DNA from: UBA8529 sp964390565 | GTDB lineage: Bacteria > Bacteroidota > Bacteroidia > Bacteroidales > Tenuifilaceae | Assembly (NCBI GenBank): GCA_964390565.1 | Contig: CAYMII010000007.1 | Span: 1 to 64,000, forward strand | Direction of reading: 5' to 3' | DNA: 64,000 nucleotides | Part shown: positions 1 to 8,938 of the stretch, piece by piece | Numbering within the stretch: the first letter of the stretch is position 1 | How the letters are laid out: each line of letters starts with the position of its first letter | Program-made: the position numbers and the translations under genes | The notes under the pieces: model-generated | Database searches by the model: none | What the model was told of the DNA's origin: nothing | What the model saw: only the letters and a program-made list of their open reading frames with translations

Positions 1-185
1 AAGAAAAAATAGTAAATTAAATAAAGAGGTATCTTTATTTTTGGTCTTTTAAAAATTTGAGAAATAAATGTTAATATTACAAGGATAGAAAGAATATAAA
101 AAGGTAGAATTCCGAAATAATTGATCGTTACAAAACCAAATATTGGGTATACAAGAAATATATAAAACGGAAAGTTTTTAAACAT
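1..185 (-). CDS. Partial membrane protein, possibly O-antigen polymerase/ligase (N-terminus only)
   Basis: An open frame on the minus strand starts at ATG 185 and runs off the window edge after about 61 codons. The visible part begins MFKNFPFYIFLVYP and is almost entirely hydrophobic, with at least two membrane helices. It starts 23 bases after the flippase stop, so it is probably the next gene of the polysaccharide operon. A multi-spanning protein in this position is most often a Wzy-type polymerase or an O-antigen ligase, but nothing in these 61 residues is diagnostic, so the function is inferred from context only. Confidence 0.65.
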   Translation of the reverse strand, partial: MFKNFPFYIFLVYPIFGFVTINYFGILPFYILSILVILTFISQIFKRPKIKIPLYLIYYFF

Positions 186-208
186 TTTCACTGTGAGAAT
201 AAATACAA

Positions 209-1660
209 TTAATTACTTTGTTTTTTAAACATTTTTTCAGTTACAATTTGTTTAAGAAACAAATAATCATTCATTTTAAAAAGTTCTAATACTATAATAA
301 AAATAAAAATGTAGGATAAACCTTGTATGATAAGAATCATCAAAATTGATGTTTTAAGAAATAGACCCAATAAAAAAACAAAACTACTAATACAACCAGA
401 AACAAGAAAAGAAGGAAAAATATCTCTAATTTGTTGAAAAATGGAATATCCAATTAATTTTCCTGAATAGTAACTGTCTAGAATATAAGAAATTATTGAG
501 TGTATAATCATTCCAATAATCATAGTATTTATTCCATAAAAAATTCCAACAATTACAACTGGAATGGCTATAATTTTTTTAATGATCTCAAGTTTTAAAA
601 CAACACCTGAAAGGCCCTGAACTTTGAGCATATTCTGGTTGATGGCTTGCAACGGAAAAAAAATACCGACAAAACAGAGTAATTGTAAATAAACAATAGA
701 TGGTAACCATTTTTCTCCAATCAATGTAAGAACAAGCGGTTTTGCAATTGCTGCAAGGCCAAGCATTAGAGTAAATGTAATTAGCATTGTACTTCTAATC
801 AATTTTTGATATGCTGATTTTAATCGCGGAATATCATTCTGAATAGATGAAAGTGCAGGATAGCTTACACGTTGAATGACAACCATTATATTTTGTGATG
901 GCAAATTTTTAAACTGATCGGCACGTGAATAAAAACCTAACTCCGTAGCTGAAAAAAATTTACCAATAATTAATAAAAAGCTATTATTATAGGCCTTATT
1001 TAATAAGTTGCTCATTAAAAGATTCGATCCAAAAGAAAACATCTCTCTAAATGACCTCCAACTAAATACAAAAGAGGGCCTCCACTTATTCCAGTACCAA
1101 AGAAATATAGATGTAAAAACAAACCCAGATAGTGTTTTTATAACAAGACTCCATACACCATAACCATTATAAGCCATATAAACTCCAATTATGCCCGAGC
1201 TAATTGAAGCCAGAATGGTTATTTTAGTTTGAAGTTTAAAATCAATTTGCTTAATTAGAAAAATCTGATGAATAAGCGTAAATGACTTTATTACTAAGCC
1301 CAAGCCTAGGATTTGTAAAATAGATTCTAGTTTGGGTTCATTAAAAAACCTACTAATGAATCCTGCAGATAAGAATAATATAGAATATAATATTATGCCA
1401 ATAATAAAATTAAAAAAAAAAACAGTTGAGTAATCAGTCTGTGTACAATCCTTTTTTCGAACAAGAGCCTGTCCAAAACCGCTATCAATAAAAGAATCTG
1501 AGAAGGCAAGAAAAATTGTTGTCATTCCAACTAATCCAAATTCCTTCGGCGAAAGTAGTCTCGCTAATATTATACCAATAATAAAAACAATGCTCTGTTT
1601 TGAGAAATTATCTATAAAACTCCATGTTAAGCCAGATATGGTTTTTTGTTTTAAACTCAT
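209..1660 (-). CDS. Lipopolysaccharide flippase, Wzx/WzxC-like (MOP superfamily)
   Basis: A 483-aa multi-spanning membrane protein (about 12-14 helices) of the polysaccharide transporter family. The N-terminus carries the family pattern TISGLTWSF followed by LARLLSPKEFGLVGM and DSGFGQALV, typical of WzxC/TuaB-like flippases. It should move undecaprenyl-linked repeat units across the inner membrane for later polymerisation or ligation. Its ATG overlaps the TGA of the upstream SGNH gene by four bases (ATGA), which indicates translational coupling. The substrate cannot be read from the sequence. Confidence 0.93.
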   Translation of the reverse strand: MSLKQKTISGLTWSFIDNFSKQSIVFIIGIILARLLSPKEFGLVGMTTIFLAFSDSFIDSGFGQALVRKKDCTQTDYSTVFFFNFIIGIILYSILFLSAGFISRFFNEPKLESILQILGLGLVIKSFTLIHQIFLIKQIDFKLQTKITILASISSGIIGVYMAYNGYGVWSLVIKTLSGFVFTSIFLWYWNKWRPSFVFSWRSFREMFSFGSNLLMSNLLNKAYNNSFLLIIGKFFSATELGFYSRADQFKNLPSQNIMVVIQRVSYPALSSIQNDIPRLKSAYQKLIRSTMLITFTLMLGLAAIAKPLVLTLIGEKWLPSIVYLQLLCFVGIFFPLQAINQNMLKVQGLSGVVLKLEIIKKIIAIPVVIVGIFYGINTMIIGMIIHSIISYILDSYYSGKLIGYSIFQQIRDIFPSFLVSGCISSFVFLLGLFLKTSILMILIIQGLSYIFIFIIVLELFKMNDYLFLKQIVTEKMFKKQSN

Positions 1661-2604
1661 TTTAAATTATCTAATATCTTAAGTGTATCTTGACGAAATA
1701 CTTGTATTAATTTATCATTGTATTTCTCCACTCCGTCCTGATTTAAATGATAAGCATCAACAAAATGAAGCGAATCGTCTAGACTTATAATTTGATTGAA
1801 ATTAAAATACTGTCCACGTTTCTTCATAAAATGATCAAAAAAATCATTGTTTTGATGAGAAAAGTATAATTTTGGAGTAATCGGCGATTGCACAATGACA
1901 TAATTAATACGATTTGACTTTAAAAATGTTATTATTTCGTCAAAAATTGAAAATTGGAGTTTTGAATAATTCCATTCTTGATCCTTATATTGAATTTTCT
2001 TAAAATAAGATAATTTATGTTCAACATAACCACCGCTTATATAAGTTGCATCATTTCTTATAACTTTTGTTTGATAGTTCTTTTTTCCAATTATTTTATC
2101 TTTAAAATAATCGTAAATTAATGTATTATATACCTTTAAATTATTCACAGACATTGCCATTTTTATCATATCAGCATTAAAATCATCATTAGAAATTAAA
2201 TCTAAAGATGATTCAACACCATCAATAGTAAACATCAATGGGTTAACATCAATAATAAGTAATTTTGGATTTGCTTTTTTCAAATAACGCATTAATAAAT
2301 ACTTCGTTTGAATTGGCGTTTGAGCACTTGATCCAAGATTAAATGAAGTATATCCTAATTTATTAAAAATTCTAGTATCAAATCCACGATATGAGGTAGA
2401 TGAACCAAGAAATAGGATATCAACTTTATTTAACTTCTTTAATTCTTCCAACCTAAGCTGCATTTGACCAATTGAACCCTGCTTATAATTTAAATTATTT
2501 TTGAATTTATTTGGTACAAACTCACCCCATAGTATTAACAGTAAAAAATATATGGGAATAGTGAAGATGAAAAAAAAGAATATTTTTTTAAAAAATATCG
2601 TCAT
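1657..2604 (-). CDS. Membrane-anchored SGNH/GDSL-type protein, AlgJ/AlgX-like partner of MBOAT
   Basis: A 315-aa protein with one N-terminal membrane helix (about residues 5-27) and an extracytoplasmic SGNH fold. The nucleophile block reads LFLGSSTSYRGFD (about residues 64-76). The last block has FVDAYHLNQDG near residue 285, supplying the Asp-x-x-His pair. It begins two bases after the MBOAT stop. MBOAT plus SGNH pairs transfer acyl groups to exported glycans: MBOAT passes the acyl group across the membrane and the SGNH protein attaches it. I infer that role here. A simple secreted esterase is the alternative. Confidence 0.85.
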   Translation of the reverse strand: MTIFFKKIFFFFIFTIPIYFLLLILWGEFVPNKFKNNLNYKQGSIGQMQLRLEELKKLNKVDILFLGSSTSYRGFDTRIFNKLGYTSFNLGSSAQTPIQTKYLLMRYLKKANPKLLIIDVNPLMFTIDGVESSLDLISNDDFNADMIKMAMSVNNLKVYNTLIYDYFKDKIIGKKNYQTKVIRNDATYISGGYVEHKLSYFKKIQYKDQEWNYSKLQFSIFDEIITFLKSNRINYVIVQSPITPKLYFSHQNNDFFDHFMKKRGQYFNFNQIISLDDSLHFVDAYHLNQDGVEKYNDKLIQVFRQDTLKILDNLK

Positions 2605-2606
2605 TT

Positions 2607-4058
2607 TTAAAATTGAAAATAAATAAATGGCGTTTCATTGGTTTGCATGTACATTCCAATAAGAAACACTATAAAAGCATAGAATGTCCAGTTAATATAT
2701 TTGGGTCTACTTTTCCCAATATTAGATATGGCAAATTGTTTTTCTCTACCAATCCATTCTATTATTATAAAAAAGAAGATTAAACCTAAGACCGAAACAG
2801 ATCTTCCGATCCCCTGATAACTAGGTACTGCAAAAAGAGAACTTGAAAAAATCTCGGAAATATATGCAATAGCATGATGTAAATTTTCCGCTCTAAAAAA
2901 TATCCAAGCAAAAAGTGTTAATCCAAAAGTAAGGCTAATGCTAAAAAATTCTCTAATTGTAGGTAATTTCCTTCCTTGTGCAACAATATCTAAATTATTC
3001 CTGTTATTCTTAGAAATAAGTAAAGGCAAGTAATAAATTGCATTTAAAGCACCCCATATTATAAATGTCCAGTTTGCTCCATGCCAAAAACCACTTACTA
3101 AAAAAATGATGAATGTATTACGCACTTTAAACCATAATCCGCCCTTACTTCCTCCCAGAGGGATATATAAATAATCCCGAAACCAAGATGATAAAGAGAT
3201 ATGCCAACGCCTCCAAAATTCTGCTATGTCTCTAGAGAAGTAAGGGAAAGCAAAATTTCTTAATAGTTTTATTCCAAATAAGTTAGCGGTACCAATAGCA
3301 ATATCAGAGTAGCCCGAAAAATCACAATAAATTTGAAATGCAAAAAATAAAGCACCAATAACTAAGGTGCTACCATTTAAACTTTCTGAATTATTAAAAA
3401 TATAATTTGCGTATTGAGCGCAATTATCGGCAATTACAACTTTCTTAAACAATCCCCATAAAATTTGCCTTAAACCATCAACTGCCTGTGCATAATCAAA
3501 TTTTCGTTCTTTAATAATTTGGGGCAATAAATGTGTTGCTCTTTCAATTGGCCCAGCAACAAGTAAAGGGAAGAAGCTAACAAATACTGAATAATCAATA
3601 AAGTTTCGTTCCGGTTTAATTCTACTTTTATAAAGGTCAATTACATACGATAATCCATGAAAAGTATAAAATGAAATTCCTACTGGTAAAATTATCTTTA
3701 TTGTCCCTAAATTTGGCTTAAACCCCAATAAAGATAATCCATCAGCAAATGATTCAGCAAAAAAATTGTAATATTTAAATATTCCAAGAAATCCTAAGTT
3801 AACGCATATACTAAGCCACAACCAAAATATTTTTTTTCTCTTATCAGAGACCTCATATATTTTAATTCCAGTAAAATAATCTAAGAATATTGAAAAAACA
3901 AGCAAAAATAAAAACCTCCAATCCCAACAAGCATAAAAGAAATAGCTAGATATAAGAAGGAGTATATTTTGAAATTTAAGATTTCCTTTTGTAGCAAACC
4001 AATAAAGAATAAACACTATTGGCAAAAAAATAACGAAATCTATAGAATTAAAAAGCAT
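2607..4058 (-). CDS. MBOAT family O-acyltransferase (AlgI-like)
   Basis: A 483-aa polytopic membrane protein with the full AlgI/DltB-type signature: FWRRWHISLSSWFRDYLY near residue 280 and VSGFWHGANWTFIIWG near 320. The latter contains the invariant membrane-embedded His. The length is normal for AlgI-like proteins. The likely role is transferring an acyl (often acetyl) group through the inner membrane for O-acylation of surface polysaccharide. The direct neighbours are two SGNH proteins that could be the extracytoplasmic acceptor enzymes. The acyl donor and the acceptor glycan cannot be read from the sequence. Confidence 0.95.
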   Translation of the reverse strand: MLFNSIDFVIFLPIVFILYWFATKGNLKFQNILLLISSYFFYACWDWRFLFLLVFSIFLDYFTGIKIYEVSDKRKKIFWLWLSICVNLGFLGIFKYYNFFAESFADGLSLLGFKPNLGTIKIILPVGISFYTFHGLSYVIDLYKSRIKPERNFIDYSVFVSFFPLLVAGPIERATHLLPQIIKERKFDYAQAVDGLRQILWGLFKKVVIADNCAQYANYIFNNSESLNGSTLVIGALFFAFQIYCDFSGYSDIAIGTANLFGIKLLRNFAFPYFSRDIAEFWRRWHISLSSWFRDYLYIPLGGSKGGLWFKVRNTFIIFLVSGFWHGANWTFIIWGALNAIYYLPLLISKNNRNNLDIVAQGRKLPTIREFFSISLTFGLTLFAWIFFRAENLHHAIAYISEIFSSSLFAVPSYQGIGRSVSVLGLIFFFIIIEWIGREKQFAISNIGKSRPKYINWTFYAFIVFLIGMYMQTNETPFIYFQF

Positions 4059-4080
4059 GATAAAAGGAAGTTAAACACAT

Positions 4081-4752
4081 TTAATAATTCTTTATTAACT
4101 CTTTTTCTAATTTAACAGATATGAGTTTGGCTAGTTCTTTATATCCCTTTCTGGTATAATGAACACTGTTTGTATCTTTTCTATACTTATTATGAATTTC
4201 CTTTGATTCTAAATATATGTCAAATACCTCAATAGAGTGCTTTCTCATCACTTCTTTTGCCGCATTATTATACACCAGTACATCATCATGAAACATCCCT
4301 GCTTCTTTTTCAGGTACATATGTTGTTGTAACAAAAACTAACTTCGCTTTTGTTGTTTTAAGGATTAAAACCAATGAGTCGAGGTTTTTTTTATAAACAT
4401 CTAATGTGCTTTGCTGTATACCATTGAACTTATCTTTCTTTCCAACAGAACTTGTGCTAGTTGCTCTGTAACACAAATCCCAATGACCCCAATTAAATTG
4501 AATCAAATCCCAATGATTATTTCCAATCCATCTTTTAATATTATCAAGGCCATACTGAGTATGTTGAGCATTTTCATTTATATGAAAAACTAAAGCCTCC
4601 TTATGTAATTGACTTTTAACATAAGGGGTATACCCAGCAGAAATAGAATCGCCAATAATTAAGATTCTAGGTTTATCCTGATTACATGAAATTATTAAAC
4701 AGGATAAAACTACAAAACTTAGAAACCCTAATTTGTAATATTTAAATGACAT
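4081..4752 (-). CDS. SGNH/GDSL hydrolase-family lipoprotein
   Basis: The start is placed at ATG 4752 because it gives a clean lipoprotein signal (MSFKYYKLGF... lipobox LIISC). A longer GTG start at 4785 would add 11 unlikely residues. The mature protein carries the nucleophile block ILIIGDSISAGY, a block III variant NWGHWD, and a final block SVHYTRKGY with the expected His. It lies upstream of the MBOAT gene in the same operon, so it may add or remove O-acyl groups on the exported glycan. It is a different subfamily from the membrane-anchored SGNH protein two genes downstream. Confidence 0.85.
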   Translation of the reverse strand: MSFKYYKLGFLSFVVLSCLIISCNQDKPRILIIGDSISAGYTPYVKSQLHKEALVFHINENAQHTQYGLDNIKRWIGNNHWDLIQFNWGHWDLCYRATSTSSVGKKDKFNGIQQSTLDVYKKNLDSLVLILKTTKAKLVFVTTTYVPEKEAGMFHDDVLVYNNAAKEVMRKHSIEVFDIYLESKEIHNKYRKDTNSVHYTRKGYKELAKLISVKLEKELIKNY

Positions 4753-4784
4753 CAAATCGATAATGCAAATAAAATAATTACACA

Positions 4785-6098
4785 CTAACCGTTAACTGTT
4801 TTTTGATAAAGCCGACTTATCCCAAAACACCCAGTAATAATTATTATAGCATCAAGGGGAAGACGGTATCTCCAGTTTGTATAAGGGATAGTTAAAGCAT
4901 GTAAAAGTGCATAAATTAAGATAGTAAAAAGAAAAAGATAAAAGATCGATTTATTTAGCTGATATAAATAATAGAATCCAAGAAAAGAGAATATAAATAT
5001 TATTCCATAAAAAAGAAAAGTTGCAATATTATGTCTTAACGATTTTTTATAATAATAATATCCTGTTTGTTCGAAATGTCCTTTTAGCTGAAAGGGTTCA
5101 AACATGGTTCTTAACCTTGAGCCCATAGCATTTAATCCTGTTAATGGAGAAGGTCGTAAACCATTTTTCATTGCTTCCGCTTGTACTTTGGGTATTTTAA
5201 AGCCATTATCAGTAACTGTTTTTTTGCTAGAAATTACTGAGTCGATTTGATTATCGGCAATATAATACCGCCCTTTAATACTTGTAAAATCATCCGAAAA
5301 ATATTCCTTTTTCTGTTCATTCCCCAACAACTTATCGGTGTATCTCTCCGTTCTGGTAGATAGAATAACAACTTTATTATACTTATAATAATTTCGAACG
5401 GTCCATGGTATCATTAAAAGTATTGTAAATCCAATAAATAATAGAGATTTCTTTACGCGTAACTTAGTAAAGAAAGATGTTTCATAATAAAGAATAAAGA
5501 ATAGTATAAAAGGAGAAAATATAACATACCTTTCGTCAAGGTGGAAAGAAACAACAAAAAGAAAAATGAAAAATAAATAAGATCGATAATTAAATTCCTT
5601 AATTATAAATAATTTAATTAGTTGGTAAATGAGAAAAATCAATAAAAATGACATCCAAATATCCTTTCCAGGTGTTGGAGTATATAAAAAATAAAATAAA
5701 TAAATAGTTGACCAAAAACCGATTAATATAGATGTTCTCTTATCAAGAAATAAACGAGCAGTCTTATAAGTATAAAGGGTTGTTAATGCCGAGCCAAATG
5801 CTGTTATAATATAAAGGCCTAGGTAATTTTTTCCAAAAACAAGCATTGTTAAAGCGTTTAACCAAGGAATTATGGGTCCAACTACATCGTAATATGGATT
5901 ATTAGTATTGTAAAATATTTGTCCTTTTGAGATAATCTCCTGAGCTAATTCATAATATAAGTTTGTAGCAGGTAATGGATAATAATAAAAATGAAAAATA
6001 GCATATAAAATCCTCAGGAAAAGAGCTACACCAAAAAGAAGAAAAGCGATTTGCTTTTCCTCTAAATGTTCAATTTTATTGAACCCTATTTTAATCAT
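4785..6098 (-). CDS. Polytopic glycosyltransferase-like protein, PMT/ArnT-like (GT-C fold)
   Basis: A 437-aa membrane protein with about 10-12 hydrophobic helices. The first extracytoplasmic loop follows helix 1 and contains the acidic/aromatic stretch NPYYDVVGP. The second part has TPGKDIWMSF and LDERYVIF. This layout resembles dolichyl-phosphate-mannose mannosyltransferase/ArnT-like GT-C enzymes, which take a sugar from a polyprenyl phosphate on the outer face. The genes just downstream encode DUF2304 and a DPM1-like GT2, which could make that donor. The exact sugar and acceptor are unknown. It could also be a subfamily without transferase activity. Confidence 0.75.
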   Translation of the reverse strand: MIKIGFNKIEHLEEKQIAFLLFGVALFLRILYAIFHFYYYPLPATNLYYELAQEIISKGQIFYNTNNPYYDVVGPIIPWLNALTMLVFGKNYLGLYIITAFGSALTTLYTYKTARLFLDKRTSILIGFWSTIYLFYFLYTPTPGKDIWMSFLLIFLIYQLIKLFIIKEFNYRSYLFFIFLFVVSFHLDERYVIFSPFILFFILYYETSFFTKLRVKKSLLFIGFTILLMIPWTVRNYYKYNKVVILSTRTERYTDKLLGNEQKKEYFSDDFTSIKGRYYIADNQIDSVISSKKTVTDNGFKIPKVQAEAMKNGLRPSPLTGLNAMGSRLRTMFEPFQLKGHFEQTGYYYYKKSLRHNIATFLFYGIIFIFSFLGFYYLYQLNKSIFYLFLFTILIYALLHALTIPYTNWRYRLPLDAIIIITGCFGISRLYQKTVNG

Positions 6099-6124
6099 GT
6101 AGTTTGCATTTTAAAATTCTTAAC

Positions 6125-6484
6125 CTATGCGTTATCTTTTTCTTTAATTTTTCGGATTTCATGTTCTAAAATACTAGCATTAGAAATTAATTCCTGAATA
6201 CGATCACTCATTTCAGAAATTTTTATTGATAGGTATAAAACATAAATAAACAAGAAAGAAAGAAGGCCAACAATAATTAAAAAAGAAGCATCCGTTAAGC
6301 CTATTTTTGTTGCAATCCATTTATAAATCTTCTCAAATACAACAAAACTTAACATAAAGAATGCAATAACTAACCATAAAAAAGAGTAAAATGGTTTTAT
6401 TGCCTTACTTCTTACTAGTTTGAAAAAGATAACTAAAAAGAATAGGCTATATATCAACGCAATTATTTTAAAATATAGTGACAT
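6125..6484 (-). CDS. DUF2304 family small membrane protein
   Basis: A 119-aa protein with three predicted membrane helices (about residues 4-24, 33-52, 68-88) and a short charged C-terminal helix. This layout is typical of DUF2304. Members usually sit beside a GT2 polyprenyl-phosphate glycosyltransferase, as here, where the neighbouring GT2 ends one base before this gene begins. A helper or membrane-anchor role for the GT2 is inferred from that pairing. The biochemical function is not established. Confidence 0.82.
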   Translation of the reverse strand: MSLYFKIIALIYSLFFLVIFFKLVRSKAIKPFYSFLWLVIAFFMLSFVVFEKIYKWIATKIGLTDASFLIIVGLLSFLFIYVLYLSIKISEMSDRIQELISNASILEHEIRKIKEKDNA

Positions 6485-6485
6485 A

Positions 6486-7193
6486 CTACTTCTTTTTTTG
6501 GGTTAACGTTCCTATAAGGTTAATACTGCTATAAATTGGAAACTTAATGGCATTAATAAAATTAAACTCCGATTTCCCGGCCATTCTTGGTTTCATCTTA
6601 ACTGATGTTTCTCTTAATTTAAGACCATTATAAGATGCAAGTAAAAGCATTTGAACACATGCCTCCAATTCATGCTTGTGCTTTTTTGAAAAGATTTCAA
6701 TTGTCTTTTTATTATATGCACGAAATCCTGAGGTAATATCTGTAAGCTTCGTTTTTGTTAAAAGAGAAATTATTTTAGAAAATAAAAAAATACCCTGTCT
6801 TCTAAAAAAATATGATTGAAATCCCTTTTTTTCTATAAATCTTGAGCCAATTACAATATCAACTGAAGGATCCTCAATAATAATATTAACTAATTTATCT
6901 AATTCAGAAGCAAAATGCTGATTATCTCCATCCATGTGACAATAGATATCATAATCATGATACATTGAATATGCTAAAGCAGTTTTTATTACTCCAGCAC
7001 TTCCGCCAGTATTAACTGGATGTTCAAGATAATCGACTCCTAATTCTTTTATAATCTCTAAACTTCTATCGGTTGAGCTATTGTCGATTACAAGAATATC
7101 TGAATTAATGGTGCTATTATTTCGGATATCCTCTATGGTCGCTTTAATATTCTTTTCCTCGTTATAGTTTGAGATTACTGTTAATATTTTCAT
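6486..7193 (-). CDS. GT2 family glycosyltransferase, DPM1/polyprenyl-phosphate type
   Basis: The start is ATG 7193, which overlaps the upstream stop as TAATG. A longer frame to 7217 lacks that coupling. The 235-aa protein opens with MKILTVISNYNEEKNI and shows the nucleotide-sugar pocket VIDNSSTDRS, the DxD-like motif HMDGDNQH and ITSGFRAYN, all typical of DPM1-like GT2 enzymes. It has no C-terminal membrane domain, so it probably docks through the adjacent DUF2304 protein. The likely reaction is loading a sugar from an NDP-sugar onto polyprenyl phosphate, as donor for the PMT-like enzyme next to it. The sugar is not identifiable. Confidence 0.92.
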   Translation of the reverse strand: MKILTVISNYNEEKNIKATIEDIRNNSTINSDILVIDNSSTDRSLEIIKELGVDYLEHPVNTGGSAGVIKTALAYSMYHDYDIYCHMDGDNQHFASELDKLVNIIIEDPSVDIVIGSRFIEKKGFQSYFFRRQGIFLFSKIISLLTKTKLTDITSGFRAYNKKTIEIFSKKHKHELEACVQMLLLASYNGLKLRETSVKMKPRMAGKSEFNFINAIKFPIYSSINLIGTLTQKKK

Positions 7194-7807
7194 TATTTCA
7201 TTCGTTTTGCAGGACATCCAACATAAATTCCAGGTTCGTAAATGTTTTTAGTAATTACTGCCCCAGCACCAATAACAACATTATCAACAATTCTGAGATT
7301 GGGGAGAATAGTAGAATTTGATCCGATATAACAACTCTTTCCAACTGACACATTCCCAAGAATTACCGCATTGGGTGCAACCGTGGTAAAGTCGCCAATT
7401 GTTGAATTATGCATAATATTACAACCCGTGTTAAGTTTAACAAATTTACCTATTTGACTCTCGCTAGAGATGTTAACAAAAGATTGAATGATACTTCCAT
7501 TGGATATAATTGCTGATTTTGATATTTTGGAATATTTTGAAATCAATTCGGTAAAACTAAAGCCCAATTTTGAATATTGAGTATATAATTTTTCTCTTAT
7601 AGTAGGCTTATCGGGAGTGATAAGTAATGGAATATCTAAATACGAAGAAAAAAACTCCTCAGAGTTCTCATCTGAACCTAATACAGGATAGCCCAAGTAT
7701 TCTCCGGTTTTAGTATTATCAAAATAACCGTGTATCTGACAATTATTCTCTTCAGCCAATTCAACAATTTCAATAAAAGCTCCAACAATTATTATCCTTT
7801 TATTCAT
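7193..7807 (-). CDS. NeuD/PglD-like sugar O/N-acetyltransferase
   Basis: A 204-aa protein with an N-terminal PglD-type Rossmann-like half (MNKRIIIVGAF...) and a C-terminal left-handed beta-helix of hexapeptide repeats (AVILGNVSVGKSCYIGSNS; VVIGAGAVITKNI). It ends with the usual GCPAKRMK. The family acetylates the 4-amino group of UDP/GDP-amino sugars or sialic acids with acetyl-CoA. It directly follows a DegT aminotransferase, overlapping it by eight bases, so acetylation of the freshly made 4-amino sugar is the best inference. Oddity: the usual glycine-rich GxGGH at the N-terminus reads GAFIEI here. Confidence 0.88.
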   Translation of the reverse strand: MNKRIIIVGAFIEIVELAEENNCQIHGYFDNTKTGEYLGYPVLGSDENSEEFFSSYLDIPLLITPDKPTIREKLYTQYSKLGFSFTELISKYSKISKSAIISNGSIIQSFVNISSESQIGKFVKLNTGCNIMHNSTIGDFTTVAPNAVILGNVSVGKSCYIGSNSTILPNLRIVDNVVIGAGAVITKNIYEPGIYVGCPAKRMK

Positions 7808-8930
7808 TCAAAACATCTCTAAGTGTTAAAGTAATAAATTCTATATCTTGAGTGTTTAACTTTGAATACATTGGTAGGGTAATCATATTGTTTTCTACAT
7901 AATCAGTTATAGGAAGTTCTACATAAAAATCTTTGTAAATTGAGAATCGGTGAGCAGCGGGGTAGTGAACACTAGTTTGAATACCTTTCTCAGCAAGGCT
8001 TTCACGAATTCTATTTCTCTTCTGAGTATTAGAGTTTTTAAGTAAAATTGGAAATATATAATTTGAAGAAAATTCTTTATAATCTTTGAATGGAATTATT
8101 ATACCATCAATTTTCTCAAGTTTTGATATATACTCTTTTCTTAACTCTGCTCTAATTAATAGATCTTTTTCAATCTTCTTTAATTGCTCAAGGCCTATAG
8201 CGGATCTAATATCTTCCATTCTATAATTATACCCTAACTCAATAACATCGTACTCAGTACTGTGTCCCTTTGCACGTTCATAGGACATTGTGGTCATTCC
8301 GTGTGAGCGTAATAATTTGGTTCTTTCGAAATACTTTGAATTATTTGTAACCAACATTCCCCCTTCACCTGTACTTATGTTCTTGTTTGAGAAAAAGCTG
8401 AAACAACCTATATCTCCAATGGTTCCTAACTTTTTACCCTTATACTCCGAAAGTGGTCCATGACAAGCATCTTCAATAACCTTAAGATTATGCTTTTGGG
8501 CTATAGCTATAATTCTGTCCATATCACAAGCAAAACCCCCATAATGCATTACTACTATTGCCTTTGTTTTGGGTGTTATCTTTCTTTCAATATCTAACGG
8601 ATCAATTGTAAAATCTTCGTAACCTTTAATATCAGCAAAAATGGGTACCGCGTTTTCATATCGAATAGCATTTACTGTTGCAACGAATGTTAACGATGGG
8701 CAAATAACTTCATCCCCAGGTTTAATATCAACCAACTTCATGGCGAGGTGCAATGCAACCGTACAATTCGAGAGAGCAACAGCATGTTCAATTTGAAGCA
8801 TGGTTGCAAATTGTTTTTCGAATTCGGCTGTTTTGGGGCCTGTTGAAATCCATTTGGAACGTAAAACTTCTATTACAGCGATTTCTTCTTTTTCGTCGAA
8901 ATTGAGATCAAATAAAGGAATCTTATACAT
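7800..8930 (-). CDS. DegT/DnrJ/EryC1/StrS family PLP-dependent sugar aminotransferase
   Basis: A 376-aa enzyme covering the whole family length. The PLP-lysine lies in SNKNISTGEGG (K183), after VIEDACHGPL (about 151-160), which supplies the cofactor-binding Asp. The substrate-specific C-terminal half is intact. It should transaminate the 4-keto sugar made by the adjacent dehydratase, giving a 4-amino-4,6-dideoxy sugar, using glutamate as the usual donor. It sits between the dehydratase (8 bases away) and the acetyltransferase (overlapping). Whether the product belongs to the bacillosamine, perosamine or legionaminate branch is not decidable from the sequence alone. Confidence 0.93.
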   Translation of the reverse strand: MYKIPLFDLNFDEKEEIAVIEVLRSKWISTGPKTAEFEKQFATMLQIEHAVALSNCTVALHLAMKLVDIKPGDEVICPSLTFVATVNAIRYENAVPIFADIKGYEDFTIDPLDIERKITPKTKAIVVMHYGGFACDMDRIIAIAQKHNLKVIEDACHGPLSEYKGKKLGTIGDIGCFSFFSNKNISTGEGGMLVTNNSKYFERTKLLRSHGMTTMSYERAKGHSTEYDVIELGYNYRMEDIRSAIGLEQLKKIEKDLLIRAELRKEYISKLEKIDGIIIPFKDYKEFSSNYIFPILLKNSNTQKRNRIRESLAEKGIQTSVHYPAAHRFSIYKDFYVELPITDYVENNMITLPMYSKLNTQDIEFITLTLRDVLNE

Positions 8931-8938
8931 ACAAAAAG

